DNA from: DATBVX01 sp963724625
GTDB lineage: Bacteria > Pseudomonadota > Gammaproteobacteria > Steroidobacterales > Steroidobacteraceae
Reading direction: 5' to 3'
NCBI GenBank assembly: GCA_963724625.1
Contig: CAVRVO010000003.1
Location: forward strand, 372,001-436,000
Length of the DNA: 64,000 nucleotides
The translations under genes were made by a program, and so were the position numbers. Below the pieces are notes generated by a model that had not been told where the DNA came from, made no database searches, and worked only from the letters and a program-made list of their open reading frames with translations. Shown one piece after another: positions 53,977 through 63,378 of this stretch (positions are counted from its first letter, which is position 1; the number at the start of each line of letters is the position of its first letter).

Positions 53977-56391
53977 GTGCGGCCTGTGCGCCGGTTGCTC
54001 GCAGCCCTGGCGGTCGCACTCGTCGTCCTGTTGCTCGTTGTCTACGCCTCGCTCCGCGCCAGCCTTCCACCTCTCGATGGCGAGCGTGATGCTCCGATCC
54101 AGTCTGCGATCGCAATCGAGCGCGACTCACTCGGTGTGCCATCGATCCGGGCCGAGAATCGACGTGACGTCGCGTGGGCGACCGGCTACCTGCATGCACA
54201 GGACCGGTTTTTCCAGATGGACCTGTCGCGACGTTTCGCGGCCGGCGAGCTGGCAGAGCTTTTTGGCGTCATCGCGCTCGAGCAGGATCGCCGCATGCGC
54301 ATTCATCGCTTCCGGCACGTCGCGCAACAGGTGATTGAACGGGCGAATCCCGAAGAGCGCGCGCTTCTTGACGCCTATGTCGCCGGCGTCAATGCCGGAA
54401 TTGGATCTCTCGCCAGCCGGCCGTTCGAATACTGGCTGTTGCGAGCGAAACCGCAGCTCTGGCGCGCTGAGGATACGATACTGGTCGTGCTTTCGATGTA
54501 CGAGCAGCTCAACTACTCCGCCTTCAACGCCGAATCCTCGCGTGGCCTGGTGCGTGACGAGGTTCCGGCCGCTCTGTATCGCTTCATATACCAGCGTGGC
54601 ACTGAATGGGATGCGCCGGTGATCGGCACGCCAATGCCGCCAGAGCCGATTCCATCGCCCGACGAAGTAAACCTGCGCGGTGCGGCCCTCGCGCAGGCGC
54701 GACCGTTCGTTTCCCCCGATGAGGCTGACCTGCTCCCTGGCAGCAACAACTGGGCGGTCGCGGGCGCGTTGACCGCATCGGGGCACGCGCTGCTGGCAAA
54801 CGATATGCATCTGGGCCTCGGGATACCGAACACCTGGTATCGCGCGCACTGGCAGGTGATCACGCAAACCGATACCGCTGCGAAGACGGACATGGTCGGC
54901 GTGACGCTGCCGGGGGTACCCGCCATCGTCGCGGGCAGCAATGGGCACGTCGCATGGGGTTTTACCAACAGCTATGGCGACTGGACCGACCTCATCGTGC
55001 TGCGCGAGGACGCTGCGCACCCGGATGAATACGCCACGCCTTTTGGGTATCGCGCGTTCGAGCGCCAGCGCGAGACGATCAAGGTCAAAGGGCAAACGGA
55101 TGAAACGCTGGAGGTGCTCGACACCATCTGGGGGCCGGTGTTCGACCGCGATCATGCCGGACGTCGCCGCGTCGCCGCGTGGATTGCGCAGTTACCCGAA
55201 GCGACCAACATGACTCTCGTGCAGCTCGAATCGGTGCGCGATGTGCCGCACGCCCTCGAGGTCGCGAATCATGTCGGCGCGCCACCGCAGAATTTCGTCG
55301 CTGCCGATGAGCGCGGCAAGATCGGCTGGACGATCATGGGGCGCATACCGGTGCGCGGCTCGGGGGATTCGAGCACGCCCTCGGATTGGTCGCAGCCTGG
55401 CGTCGGCTGGTCCGGATGGCTCGAACCAGATCGTTATCCGCGAATTCTCAATCCAGAGGGCGGACGGATCTGGACGGCGAACGCTCGTGTCGTGGATGGC
55501 GAAGCCCTGCGCTTGATCGGGGAAGGGGACTTCGAGCTCGGCGCGCGCGCCAGGCAGATTCGCGATGATCTGCGGCAGGTGAAGTCAGCGACCGAAGCGG
55601 ACATGTTGGCGATCCAACTCGATGACCGTGCCGTGCTTCTGCAGCGCTGGCGCTCGAAGCTCCTTGCGCTGCTCGATGAGGCTGCATTGGCAGGGCATCC
55701 TGCCCGCGGCGAATTCCGCTCGCTGGTCGAGAAATCGGCGGATGCCGCCGACGTAGGTTCGGTGGGTTATCGGCTGCTGCGTGAGTGGCGAAATTCCGTA
55801 AGGGATCGCGTTTTCGGGATGCTGACGGCGCACGCGCGCCGACCCGATGCTGACCCCGGCGAGATCCAGGTCGCCCCTCAATTCGAGCAGCCTCTATGGC
55901 AGCTCCTCTCGGCTGAGCCTGCGCACCTGCTCAGTCAGGAGTATGCGAGTTGGCGTGATCTGGAGCTGCGCAGCCTCGATGCCGCGATCGAGGCACTGCT
56001 GAAAGATTGCGGCACCCTCGAGAAGTGTACGTGGGGGAAGCGCAATCGCGTGACCGTCAGTCACCCGCTCGGCCGGGTGATTCCGTTGCTGGGCTGGCTT
56101 CTGAACATGCCGACACGCGAGTTGCCCGGTGATGCCAGCATGCCGCGGGTACAGGGACCACGCTTTGGTGCTTCCGAGCGCTTCGCCGTTTCGCCGGGCC
56201 TCGAAGCGCAAGCCTACTTCCACATGCCCGGCGGACAGAGCGGACATCCTCTGTCGCCCTATTACCAGGCCGGGAACGACGCGTGGGCCGAGGGGCGAGC
56301 GCTAGCGTTCATGCCCGGACCCGCCGAGCATCGCCTGAATCTTCACCCCGACGTCAACCGTGCGCCTGTTGCAGCGCCTGTAGATCCTTGA
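53977..56391 (+). CDS. Penicillin acylase family (Ntn-hydrolase) protein
   Basis: An 804-residue precursor from GTG 53977, with an N-terminal hydrophobic signal or anchor (about residues 5-25). DSLGVPSIRAENRRDVAWATGYLHAQDRFFQMDLSRR is the conserved alpha-chain start. The autocatalytic cut lies before Ser256 in LPGSNNWAVAG, which becomes the beta-chain nucleophile. GVTLPGVPAIVAGSNGHVAWGFTN follows. Relatives cleave beta-lactams, acyl-homoserine lactones or other amides; the substrate is not predictable. The 3' end overlaps the peroxiredoxin gene by 38 bases. Confidence 0.9.
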   Translation: MRPVRRLLAALAVALVVLLLVVYASLRASLPPLDGERDAPIQSAIAIERDSLGVPSIRAENRRDVAWATGYLHAQDRFFQMDLSRRFAAGELAELFGVIALEQDRRMRIHRFRHVAQQVIERANPEERALLDAYVAGVNAGIGSLASRPFEYWLLRAKPQLWRAEDTILVVLSMYEQLNYSAFNAESSRGLVRDEVPAALYRFIYQRGTEWDAPVIGTPMPPEPIPSPDEVNLRGAALAQARPFVSPDEADLLPGSNNWAVAGALTASGHALLANDMHLGLGIPNTWYRAHWQVITQTDTAAKTDMVGVTLPGVPAIVAGSNGHVAWGFTNSYGDWTDLIVLREDAAHPDEYATPFGYRAFERQRETIKVKGQTDETLEVLDTIWGPVFDRDHAGRRRVAAWIAQLPEATNMTLVQLESVRDVPHALEVANHVGAPPQNFVAADERGKIGWTIMGRIPVRGSGDSSTPSDWSQPGVGWSGWLEPDRYPRILNPEGGRIWTANARVVDGEALRLIGEGDFELGARARQIRDDLRQVKSATEADMLAIQLDDRAVLLQRWRSKLLALLDEAALAGHPARGEFRSLVEKSADAADVGSVGYRLLREWRNSVRDRVFGMLTAHARRPDADPGEIQVAPQFEQPLWQLLSAEPAHLLSQEYASWRDLELRSLDAAIEALLKDCGTLEKCTWGKRNRVTVSHPLGRVIPLLGWLLNMPTRELPGDASMPRVQGPRFGASERFAVSPGLEAQAYFHMPGGQSGHPLSPYYQAGNDAWAEGRALAFMPGPAEHRLNLHPDVNRAPVAAPVDP

Positions 56392-56899
56392 GCACGACCT
56401 GCGAGTGCCCCTTCGGGTCGACGCGCTCGTAGTGCTTCACGACCTTTCCCTGGGGATTGATGATGAAGGTCTCACGGCTCGCGAGCTTCATTCCGAACAG
56501 ATTTCTCAGAACTCCGTAGTCCTTCGCAGTCTGCGTGCTTGAATCGGCGAGAATGGGGAAAGGCAGCCCATGTTCCGAAGCGAATTCCTTGTGAGAAGCA
56601 ACGTCATCCACGCTGATGCCGAGAACGGCCGCGCCGGCCTTCTTGAACGCGAAGATGTTGTCCCGGAAATCGCACGCCTGAGTGGTGCAGCCCGGAGTCA
56701 TGTCCTTGGGGTAGAAATACAGCACCAGCCACTGCCCGCCGTAGTCAGAAAGACTGTGCCACTTGCCTTCCTGGTCCTGCAGCTTGAAAGCGGGTGCAGG
56801 CGATCCAACCTGTGTTGCCGCTCCCACAGCGCTGGCAGATATGAAACCAAAGACCGCCGCGACAAAGAAGGTTGTGTTTCGAACCGCACTCGCATGCAT
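56354..56899 (-). CDS. Bcp/PrxQ-type peroxiredoxin, probably exported
   Basis: 181 residues from ATG 56899, with GGAG just upstream. A signal peptide is visible (RNTTFFVAAVFGFISASAVGA), unlike ordinary cytoplasmic Bcp. The peroxidatic and resolving Cys are in TPGCTTQACDFRD, the PrxQ spacing of five. VGSPAPAFKLQDQEGK and ILADSSTQTAKDYGV are family blocks. It should reduce peroxides in the periplasm. It converges on the penicillin acylase gene with a 38-base overlap. Confidence 0.9.
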   Translation of the reverse strand: MHASAVRNTTFFVAAVFGFISASAVGAATQVGSPAPAFKLQDQEGKWHSLSDYGGQWLVLYFYPKDMTPGCTTQACDFRDNIFAFKKAGAAVLGISVDDVASHKEFASEHGLPFPILADSSTQTAKDYGVLRNLFGMKLASRETFIINPQGKVVKHYERVDPKGHSQVVLKDLQALQQAHG

Positions 56900-56985
56900 G
56901 AAGATCTCCGCGGGCTCCTGCGTGGCGCTCATCTTAGGCAGCCTGGGCATGAACCACCACTGAACGCGGGGCTTCCCGGGCCTGA

Positions 56986-58182
56986 ATGAAAGAAGCGCCG
57001 AAAAGCACTGCATTGATACTGACCGGCGGGGGCGCGCGAGCGGCCTATCAGGTCGGCGTGCTCAAGGCACTGGCGGAATGGCTGCCCGAGGACAGTCCCT
57101 GTCCATTCCCCATCATTGTCGGGACCTCTGCGGGCGCTGTGGCTGCCATCGCGCTTGCAGGCCGTTCGGGACGTTTCAGAGCGGCTGTCAATGCCCTCGA
57201 ACAGGTGTGGGCCAACTTTCACGTCGAGCAGGTATTTCGCGCCGATACCGTGAGCATGCTGCGCGCCGGAGTGCACTGGTTGCTTGCCTTCGTCTCCAGT
57301 GGCTTGCTGCTGCCGCCCCCGAAATCACTGTTCGACAACTCGCCCTTGCGAGAGCTGCTCAGTCACACGATGTCCTTTCGCGGCGTGCATCGCTCGCTGG
57401 CCAAGGGAAGGCTCAGGGCGGTCGGCGTCTGTGCCACGAGCTTCAGCACTGGACGTTGCGTGACTTTCTACGAGGGCGCGCCTGAGCTGCACGACTGGGA
57501 ACGCATTGCCGGTGGCGGGCAGCGCGGGCGCCTCGGGCTGGATCATCTGATGGCGAGCTTGTCGATTCCGTTTCTGTTCCCGGCCGTGCGCCTGGGTGAT
57601 GAGTACTATGGCGACGGCGCCATGCGGCAGACCAATCCGCTCAGCCCGGCGATCAACCTGGGCGCGGACAAATTGCTGGTGATCGGTGTGCGGCAGAGCG
57701 GGCTGGGCAGCGCGTTTGGCAAGATGCGGATCGGTGCTGCGCCGACCGCGGGGCAGATCTTCGGCTACATGCTCGACACGTTGTTCATGGACCAGATTTA
57801 CGCTGACATCGAGCAGCTCGAGCGGCTCAATCAACTCGTATTGCACGCACCAGTGTCATTCGCCGGGCTGCGGGCCATCGATGCGATGGTGCTGGCTCCA
57901 AGTCAGGACCTGCGCGAGGTCGCCGCACGGCACGTGCGCGAGCTGCCGCGACCATTGCGTGCGCTGTTGCGCTTGATCGGCGCCCACACGGCGATGACCG
58001 GTTCTCTGGCGAGTTATCTGATGTTCGAAGCGGGTTACACGCGCGAGCTCATTCAGATCGGTTACGACGATGCTTGCGTACAACGCGAGGCGCTGCTGCG
58101 TCTCGTGCGACGGCAAAGCGAAACGTCACATCCCGCCCACGACCTCAGGCCGGCGCACAAGCGACACGCCACGACAGACTAG
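56986..58182 (+). CDS. Patatin-like phospholipase
   Basis: A 398-residue protein with the patatin catalytic dyad: the oxyanion loop TGGGARAAYQVGVLKAL at 13-29, the nucleophile Ser48 in GTSAG (46-50), and Asp210 in DGA. Length and layout fit bacterial patatins, which hydrolyse membrane lipids. No signal peptide is visible. The C-terminal 50 residues are basic and not part of the domain. Divergent from the peroxiredoxin and convergent with rapZ. Confidence 0.9.
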   Translation: MKEAPKSTALILTGGGARAAYQVGVLKALAEWLPEDSPCPFPIIVGTSAGAVAAIALAGRSGRFRAAVNALEQVWANFHVEQVFRADTVSMLRAGVHWLLAFVSSGLLLPPPKSLFDNSPLRELLSHTMSFRGVHRSLAKGRLRAVGVCATSFSTGRCVTFYEGAPELHDWERIAGGGQRGRLGLDHLMASLSIPFLFPAVRLGDEYYGDGAMRQTNPLSPAINLGADKLLVIGVRQSGLGSAFGKMRIGAAPTAGQIFGYMLDTLFMDQIYADIEQLERLNQLVLHAPVSFAGLRAIDAMVLAPSQDLREVAARHVRELPRPLRALLRLIGAHTAMTGSLASYLMFEAGYTRELIQIGYDDACVQREALLRLVRRQSETSHPAHDLRPAHKRHATTD

Positions 58183-58194
58183 TGCCGGAGAGAG

Positions 58195-59097
58195 CTACGC
58201 GCGCGATTGGAGGGCTGGTTCGGCGGGCTCGGAGAGGCTCTCGGGCAGGGCATTGTGGCGCGCGATCACGTGCGGATGCTTTTCGCGAAAGCGCGCGGCC
58301 AGCCGATCGACAAGGTACACGGACCGGTGCTGTCCGCCGGTGCAACCGATCGCCACAGTGAGATACCTGCGGTTGTTGCGTTGATATTCCGGGATGCGCG
58401 ACTCGATGAAGTGCGCGATATCCTCCAGCAGGCGCTCGACCTCGGGGTGTGACTCGAGAAATCGGATCACCTCCGGGTCGCGACCAGTCAGACGGCGCAG
58501 TGCCGGCTCCCAATACGGGTTGGGAAGCGTGCGCGAATCGAACACGAAATCCGCATCGCCCGGCAGCCCGTGCTTGAAACCAAACGACTCGAACATGATC
58601 GACAGGCGCCCTTCGTGTCGCTGCTCGACCCGTTTGCGAATCAGCTCCCGCAATTCGTGCACGCTCATGCGTGTCGTATCGATGATCAGATCAGCGGCAT
58701 CGGTCACCGGCTCCAGGAGCCTGCGTTCCGCGCCGATCGCTTCACGCAAGCTGACGCCATCGCTGCTGAGGGGGTGCTTGCGACGCGTCTCGCCATAGCG
58801 ATTGAGCAGCGCGTCGTCGTCGGCGTGCAGGAACAGCACTTCACACGCGATGCCGGCTCGCCTCAGCTCCTGCACCAGCGTCGGCACCGTCGCGATCTCG
58901 CCGGGTCGATTGCGCGCGTCCAGCCCGACTGCGATGCGCGCGTACGCGGGCTCGGGACTGCGGACGGTATGCGAGATGAAGGGCTTGAGAAGCGCGGCCG
59001 GAATGTTATCGATGCAATAGAAGTCGAGGTCTTCGAGCATGTGCAGCGCCACGCTCTTTCCGGATCCTGACAGACCGCTGACGATGATCAGGCGCAT
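58195..59097 (-). CDS. rapZ: RNase adapter protein RapZ (YvcJ family)
   Basis: A 300-residue protein from ATG 59097. The Walker A motif GLSGSGKS is at 8-15; MLEDLDFYCIDNIP, VGLDARNR, and the C-terminal SFGFKHGLPGDADFVFDSRTLPNPYW and AIGCTGGQHRSVYL blocks are complete. In E. coli RapZ guides RNase E to the GlmZ RNA and so controls GlcN6P synthesis. It lies 17 bp after hpf; the ptsN gene that usually sits between them is missing. Confidence 0.95.
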   Translation of the reverse strand: MRLIIVSGLSGSGKSVALHMLEDLDFYCIDNIPAALLKPFISHTVRSPEPAYARIAVGLDARNRPGEIATVPTLVQELRRAGIACEVLFLHADDDALLNRYGETRRKHPLSSDGVSLREAIGAERRLLEPVTDAADLIIDTTRMSVHELRELIRKRVEQRHEGRLSIMFESFGFKHGLPGDADFVFDSRTLPNPYWEPALRRLTGRDPEVIRFLESHPEVERLLEDIAHFIESRIPEYQRNNRRYLTVAIGCTGGQHRSVYLVDRLAARFREKHPHVIARHNALPESLSEPAEPALQSRA

Positions 59098-59114
59098 GGC
59101 CGCTGCGGCAATCT

Positions 59115-59435
59115 CTATGACAAGCGCGTTTTCTGGGCTTCTTCGGCGTGATGATCGGTGAGCTTTTCCTTGTGCTTCTTCACACACCGATCCAGCTTGT
59201 CGGCCAGCAGGTCGATCGCTGCATACATATCCTGGTCCACTGCGTCTGCGTAAATCTTCCCGCCGCTCACCAGTACAGTTGCTTCGGCCTTCTGGCGCAG
59301 CTTCTCGACGGTCAGGATGCAATGCACATCGATCAGGGAATCGAAGTGACGCACGATCCGCCCCAGTTTCTTGCTGACGTATCCGCGCAACGAGGGCGTG
59401 ATGTCGACGTGATGACCGGTGAGATTGAGCTGCAT
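59115..59435 (-). CDS. hpf: Ribosome hibernation-promoting factor, short form
   Basis: A 106-residue protein that binds the 30S decoding region in stationary phase. MQLNLTGHHVDITPSLRGYVSKKLGRI, then DVHCILTVEKLRQKAEATV and DMYAAIDLLADKLDRCVKKHKEK are the family pattern. Normal length for the short gammaproteobacterial form. It follows rpoN by 32 bp. Confidence 0.95.
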   Translation of the reverse strand: MQLNLTGHHVDITPSLRGYVSKKLGRIVRHFDSLIDVHCILTVEKLRQKAEATVLVSGGKIYADAVDQDMYAAIDLLADKLDRCVKKHKEKLTDHHAEEAQKTRLS

Positions 59436-59467
59436 GGCACACTCCTGTTGTGTCTGGTTTGTTTACT

Positions 59468-60907
59468 TCAACGGGCACCGTTCGCCCGCTTGCGCTCATT
59501 GGAGGGCGCAAGCTGCATCGCCTCACGGTACTTCGCGACCGTGCGGCGTGCGACCGGAATGCCTTCCTGCGAAAGAAGCTCGGCAATCTTGCTGTCACTC
59601 AATGGGTTGGTTGGGTCCTCCTGCGCGATGAGCTTGCGAATCTTGGCGCGGATGGCGGTCGATGAGGTTTCCGTGCCGTCATCGCCAGCCACATGACTGG
59701 AGAAGAAGTAACGGAATTCGTACACGCCGCGCGGCGTATGCATGTACTTGGCGGTGGTGACACGCGAAATCGTCGATTCGTGCATCTCAACTGCTTCGGC
59801 GACGTCACGCAGGATCATTGGCTGCATGGCCTCATCGCCCTGGTCGAAGAACGCGCTCTGGCGTTGCACGATGCAACGCGCCACCTTGAGCAGGGTGTCA
59901 TTACGGATCTCGAGGCTGCGCAGGAGCCAGCGCGCTTCCTGGAGCTGCGCCCGCAGATTGGCGTGATCCGCCGAACGGCCGAGCATGCCGGCATAGCTCT
60001 GATTTACGCGGATGCGAGGCAGCGTCGCCGGGTTGATCTCGACCGACCATCCGGTGTCTGTGCGACGCACGAAGACGTCGGGCACCACGTACTCCGCGGT
60101 TCCGGCATGAATCGCCGAGCCTGGACGCGGGTGGCAGGAGCGCACCAGCGCCAGCGCGTTCTCCAGCTCTTCGTCGCTGACATGCAGCTGGCGCTTGAGC
60201 AGAGAGTGCTGTTGGGCGGCGAGCTCGTCGAGATGACCTTCCGCAATCCTCAGTGCCAGGTCGAGTCCGGGGGTCTGCGAATCGAGCTGCTGCAGTTGCA
60301 GCGTGATGCATTCGCCGATGGAACGCGCACCCACACCGGCGGGATCGAGACTCTGCACCTGGCCGAGCACTCGCTCGACCTCCGCGATGTCGCAATCGAG
60401 CTCCGGGAGCAGGCTCTGCCGGATCTCACCCAGGCTGTCGGTGAGATAGCCATCGTCGTTTATCGCATCGACCACGGCACGGCCGATTGCGTGGTCACGC
60501 GGCTCGAGCCGCGCGAGTTCGAGCTGCCACGTCAGATGCTCCTGCAGGGTTTGAGTACGCTGATCGGAGAATTCCTGGGCGCGATCGTCTCCACTCCAGG
60601 GTGTTTCGGATGGACCGGTGCTCTGTTCCGCCCAGGAATCGTCGGCGATCTCGACTTCCGCTGCCGGCTCGGTCTCGCGCACCTCCGCGGTCTGCTGGGG
60701 GTTGTCGGTCGCAGTCACCTCGAAACTGCCGGTCGCAGTTTCCGGCACTTCGTCCAGCGACTCGAGCATTACGTTGCTTTCGAGCGCTTCGCGGATGTGG
60801 GCCTGCAGGTCGAGTGCGGGCAGCTGCAGAAGGCGGATTGCCTGCTGGAGCTGCGGGGTCATCGTCAGTTGCTGACCCAGCCTGAGCTGCAGCGTCGGTT
60901 TGAGCAT
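59468..60907 (-). CDS. rpoN: RNA polymerase sigma-54 factor
   Basis: A 479-residue protein. Region I is the Gln/Leu-rich start (LQLRLGQQLTMTPQLQQAIRLLQLPALDLQ), region II is acidic, and the core-binding region III follows. The DNA-binding HTH (TISRVTTAKYMHTPRGVYEFRYFF) and the RpoN box ARRTVAKYRE are intact. It follows lptB by 30 bp and is followed by hpf and rapZ, the common arrangement. Confidence 0.97.
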   Translation of the reverse strand: MLKPTLQLRLGQQLTMTPQLQQAIRLLQLPALDLQAHIREALESNVMLESLDEVPETATGSFEVTATDNPQQTAEVRETEPAAEVEIADDSWAEQSTGPSETPWSGDDRAQEFSDQRTQTLQEHLTWQLELARLEPRDHAIGRAVVDAINDDGYLTDSLGEIRQSLLPELDCDIAEVERVLGQVQSLDPAGVGARSIGECITLQLQQLDSQTPGLDLALRIAEGHLDELAAQQHSLLKRQLHVSDEELENALALVRSCHPRPGSAIHAGTAEYVVPDVFVRRTDTGWSVEINPATLPRIRVNQSYAGMLGRSADHANLRAQLQEARWLLRSLEIRNDTLLKVARCIVQRQSAFFDQGDEAMQPMILRDVAEAVEMHESTISRVTTAKYMHTPRGVYEFRYFFSSHVAGDDGTETSSTAIRAKIRKLIAQEDPTNPLSDSKIAELLSQEGIPVARRTVAKYREAMQLAPSNERKRANGAR

Positions 60908-60937
60908 CGGGGATTGAGCCGGGTCCTTGAGACAGTT

Positions 60938-61663
60938 CTAGAGTTTGAAGTCCTGCCCCAAGTACACATCACGAACCTGCGGGTTGGCAAGGATCTGTTC
61001 GGGAGAACCGGCAGCAATCACCGTGCCCTGATTTACAATATATGCGCGCCCGCAAATTCCCAATGTTTCCCGCACGTTGTGATCGGTGATGAGCACCCCG
61101 ATGCTGCGGCTGGTGAGGTGGCGAATGATGCGCTGAATATCGATCACCGAGAGCGGATCGACGCCTGCAAACGGTTCATCCAGCAGCATGAAGCGCGGCT
61201 CAGCCGCGAGCGCCCGCGCGATTTCCACCCGGCGCCGCTCGCCACCGGAAAGGCTTATTCCCAGGGTCGAGCGAACGTGCCCGATGTGCAATTCCTCGAG
61301 CAACGATTCGAGGCGCTCGTTACGTCGACGGGAGTCAAGGTCGGAGCGGGTTTCCAGGATCGCGAGGATGTTGTCTTCCACCGACAACTTGCGAAATACC
61401 GAGGCCTCCTGCGGCAAGTAGCCGAGGCCGAGTTGGGCGCGACGATGCATGGGCAGCGCCGTCAGTTCCTTCTCGTCGAGGTGGATACGGCCACGCTCGC
61501 ACACGATCAGGCCAACGATCATGTAGAAGGCAGTGGTTTTCCCGGCGCCATTCGGGCCGAGCAGCCCCACCACCTCGCCGCTCGTCACTTCGAGCGACAG
61601 ATCCTTCACTACTTGGCGCGATTTGTAACTCTTGGCAAGGCCGTCGACCCGCAACGTGCTCAT
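60938..61663 (-). CDS. lptB: LPS export ABC transporter ATP-binding protein LptB
   Basis: A 241-residue ATPase that powers LPS extraction by LptFG. Walker A GPNGAGKT at 36-43, the LPQEASVFRKLSV Q-loop region, LSGGERRRVEIARAL signature, FMLLDEPFAGVDP Walker B and ITDHNVRET H-loop are all intact. Its ATG touches the lptA stop (TGATG). Order kdsD-kdsC-lptC-lptA-lptB-rpoN. Confidence 0.97.
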   Translation of the reverse strand: MSTLRVDGLAKSYKSRQVVKDLSLEVTSGEVVGLLGPNGAGKTTAFYMIVGLIVCERGRIHLDEKELTALPMHRRAQLGLGYLPQEASVFRKLSVEDNILAILETRSDLDSRRRNERLESLLEELHIGHVRSTLGISLSGGERRRVEIARALAAEPRFMLLDEPFAGVDPLSVIDIQRIIRHLTSRSIGVLITDHNVRETLGICGRAYIVNQGTVIAAGSPEQILANPQVRDVYLGQDFKL

Positions 61664-62334
61664 CAGGGACGATCCGTGGTCGTCGGCTTGTGCTCGACAC
61701 TGCGCGGATTGATGGTGATACGCACGCGCTCATCCCCCTGGTCGGAAGGGTTGGCGAGCACGCGCTGTTCGCGGATGCTGTAAACCAGCGTCTGGCCGCG
61801 GATGTCATTGTGGCCGTCCGTGAGATACGCGTCCTGCAGCATGCGAATCGTTTCGGTCGTGAAATCGTATTCGATCGAAGCGGCGCGCCCGTGCGCAATG
61901 TCTTCACTGTTTTCAAGCTTCTGCTCGAATTGCGCGGGCGATCCGGTAATTACCGCGCGCGCAATCTGATTGTTTGCAAACGTAACGGCGGCTTCATCCG
62001 AGGTCAGGGAGCCGCCCTCGACCGAGATCTTGACGTTGCTGCGAAATACCCAGCGGCTGTTCTCGAAATTGAGCCCCGTCGCAGTGGCTTCTTCGGCTTC
62101 GACGCTGGTCGTGCCCTGCGACACCCGCACCTTGCGAAACAGGAGCGTGTTTTTCGCGTAGTCAAAGTCGGAAGATTTGGCGTCCACGTTGATCGGCAGA
62201 TCCGAACCCTTCGGCCCTGCACCGTTGCCGACACCCGCGAGCAGCATGAGGCCAAGTGCCAGCGACACGGCGGCAAGCCGGTGCACAGTCGCGCCAAATT
62301 GGCGGCGTTCAGCGAACAAAGCGGCCATGGACAC
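61663..62334 (-). CDS. lptA: LPS transport periplasmic protein LptA
   Basis: A 223-residue periplasmic bridge protein. A signal peptide spans roughly residues 17-38 (AAVSLALGLMLLAGVGNGAG). The OstA/LptA jelly-roll pattern is visible in DLPINVDAKSSDFDYAKNTLLFRKVRVSQG, then ARAVITGSPAQFEQKLE and AHGRAASIEYDFTTETIRML. The start is ATG 62334 or two codons later; it overlaps the end of lptC. LptA carries LPS from LptC to LptD. Confidence 0.92.
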   Translation of the reverse strand: MSMAALFAERRQFGATVHRLAAVSLALGLMLLAGVGNGAGPKGSDLPINVDAKSSDFDYAKNTLLFRKVRVSQGTTSVEAEEATATGLNFENSRWVFRSNVKISVEGGSLTSDEAAVTFANNQIARAVITGSPAQFEQKLENSEDIAHGRAASIEYDFTTETIRMLQDAYLTDGHNDIRGQTLVYSIREQRVLANPSDQGDERVRITINPRSVEHKPTTTDRP

Positions 62335-62866
62335 TCGATTCTAGCTTGAGCTGTTCACCCTTCAAGTCTGCGGTCAGCCCCATGGTGCTGAGGCGCCGCG
62401 ATCCCCACTCGATGTCCACCCGCTGGCGCGTCGTGGCGATATGCGTCTCGGTGTCGACGCTGAGCCGAGAAGTGCGCACAACGGCACTCGGCGAGATGGG
62501 CTGAGGTTGCCCGACGATCTTGACATCGCCCGCTAGGTCGAGCGTGCGTGAGCCCGGTGGTACGAACCCGTGCGCAGCGGTCAGCGTCCAGTCGTGCGCC
62601 TCGACGGAGTGATACACGAGTTTGAGATCGTCCATCTTTACGCTGTTGTCGGTCGGATCCTGCTGCAGCCGCTCGGCCTCCACTTGATACAGCGGCTTGC
62701 CATCAGGTCCCATTTCCACGATTCGGGCGTGCTTCATGTAATAACCCGGCTGCGGTGGTTGCACCTGGAGGGTAGGGCTCGAAACATCCTGCGCGCGTCG
62801 TCCCGTCAGCAGGCTGGCGAGGGCTACCACCAGCAGCGCGAGAACAATGAATACGCGCCAGATCAT
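62309..62866 (-). CDS. lptC: LPS export protein LptC
   Basis: A 185-residue bitopic protein from ATG 62866: a single N-terminal helix (WRVFIVLALLVVALASLL) and a periplasmic domain. YYMKHARIVEMGPDGKPLYQVEAERLQQDP is the LptC hallmark. It links LptBFG with LptA. ATG overlaps the kdsC stop (ATGA), and its 3' end overlaps lptA, so the group is tightly coupled. Confidence 0.93.
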   Translation of the reverse strand: MIWRVFIVLALLVVALASLLTGRRAQDVSSPTLQVQPPQPGYYMKHARIVEMGPDGKPLYQVEAERLQQDPTDNSVKMDDLKLVYHSVEAHDWTLTAAHGFVPPGSRTLDLAGDVKIVGQPQPISPSAVVRTSRLSVDTETHIATTRQRVDIEWGSRRLSTMGLTADLKGEQLKLESSVHGRFVR

Positions 62867-63378
62867 CGCGTACCTGCGTGAGCTGCGAGGAGCCAATCAC
62901 AGACTTCACGGACTGCTCCGCAGCCGCCGTTCAGGGTCGTGACTCGATCAGCCGCCGCGCGTACTTCGTCGTGAGCGTCGGCGACCGCGATTGCAACGCC
63001 GGCGGCGCGCATCAAAGCAAGATCCGAAGTGTCATCGACGATGCACAAAGCTTGTTCCCGGGAGAGGCGCCGTTGCGCGAGCAAACGGTCGAAAGCTGCA
63101 ACCTTGTCTTCACAGCCCTGCTCGAGAGACTGAATGCCGAGCTCGCGACAGCGGGCACGCACCGCTTCGGAGTCGCGACCGGAAATCACGGCGACGTCGA
63201 TACCCGCGCGCATCAGCTGCTTCAGGCCCAGGCCGTCGCGTACATGAAAGACCTTGAGCGCTTCGCCCTGGGCGTCGAAGTACAGGCGCCCGTCGGTCAT
63301 CACTCCATCGACATCCAGCACGACCAGCCGCACGCGCTCCAGCGGCGTGCCCGCTCGCGCTCCGGCAGGCACGATCAC
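62863..63378 (-). CDS. kdsC: 3-deoxy-D-manno-octulosonate 8-phosphate phosphatase
   Basis: A 171-residue HAD enzyme releasing Kdo from Kdo-8-phosphate. Motif I is LDVDGVMTDG with the nucleophile Asp; VFHVRDGLGLKQL, AVISGRDSEAV and the motif IV region CIVDDTSDLALM follow. In most KdsC motif IV is GDDxxD; here Gly is replaced by Val while the acidic residues stay. Its start overlaps the kdsD stop by four bases. Confidence 0.93.
   Translation of the reverse strand: MIVPAGARAGTPLERVRLVVLDVDGVMTDGRLYFDAQGEALKVFHVRDGLGLKQLMRAGIDVAVISGRDSEAVRARCRELGIQSLEQGCEDKVAAFDRLLAQRRLSREQALCIVDDTSDLALMRAAGVAIAVADAHDEVRAAADRVTTLNGGCGAVREVCDWLLAAHAGTR

Noticed and set aside
53117..54199. Long antisense open frame opposite pyk and the penicillin acylase start
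   Set aside because: Shadow frame of two clear genes, with no recognisable domain.
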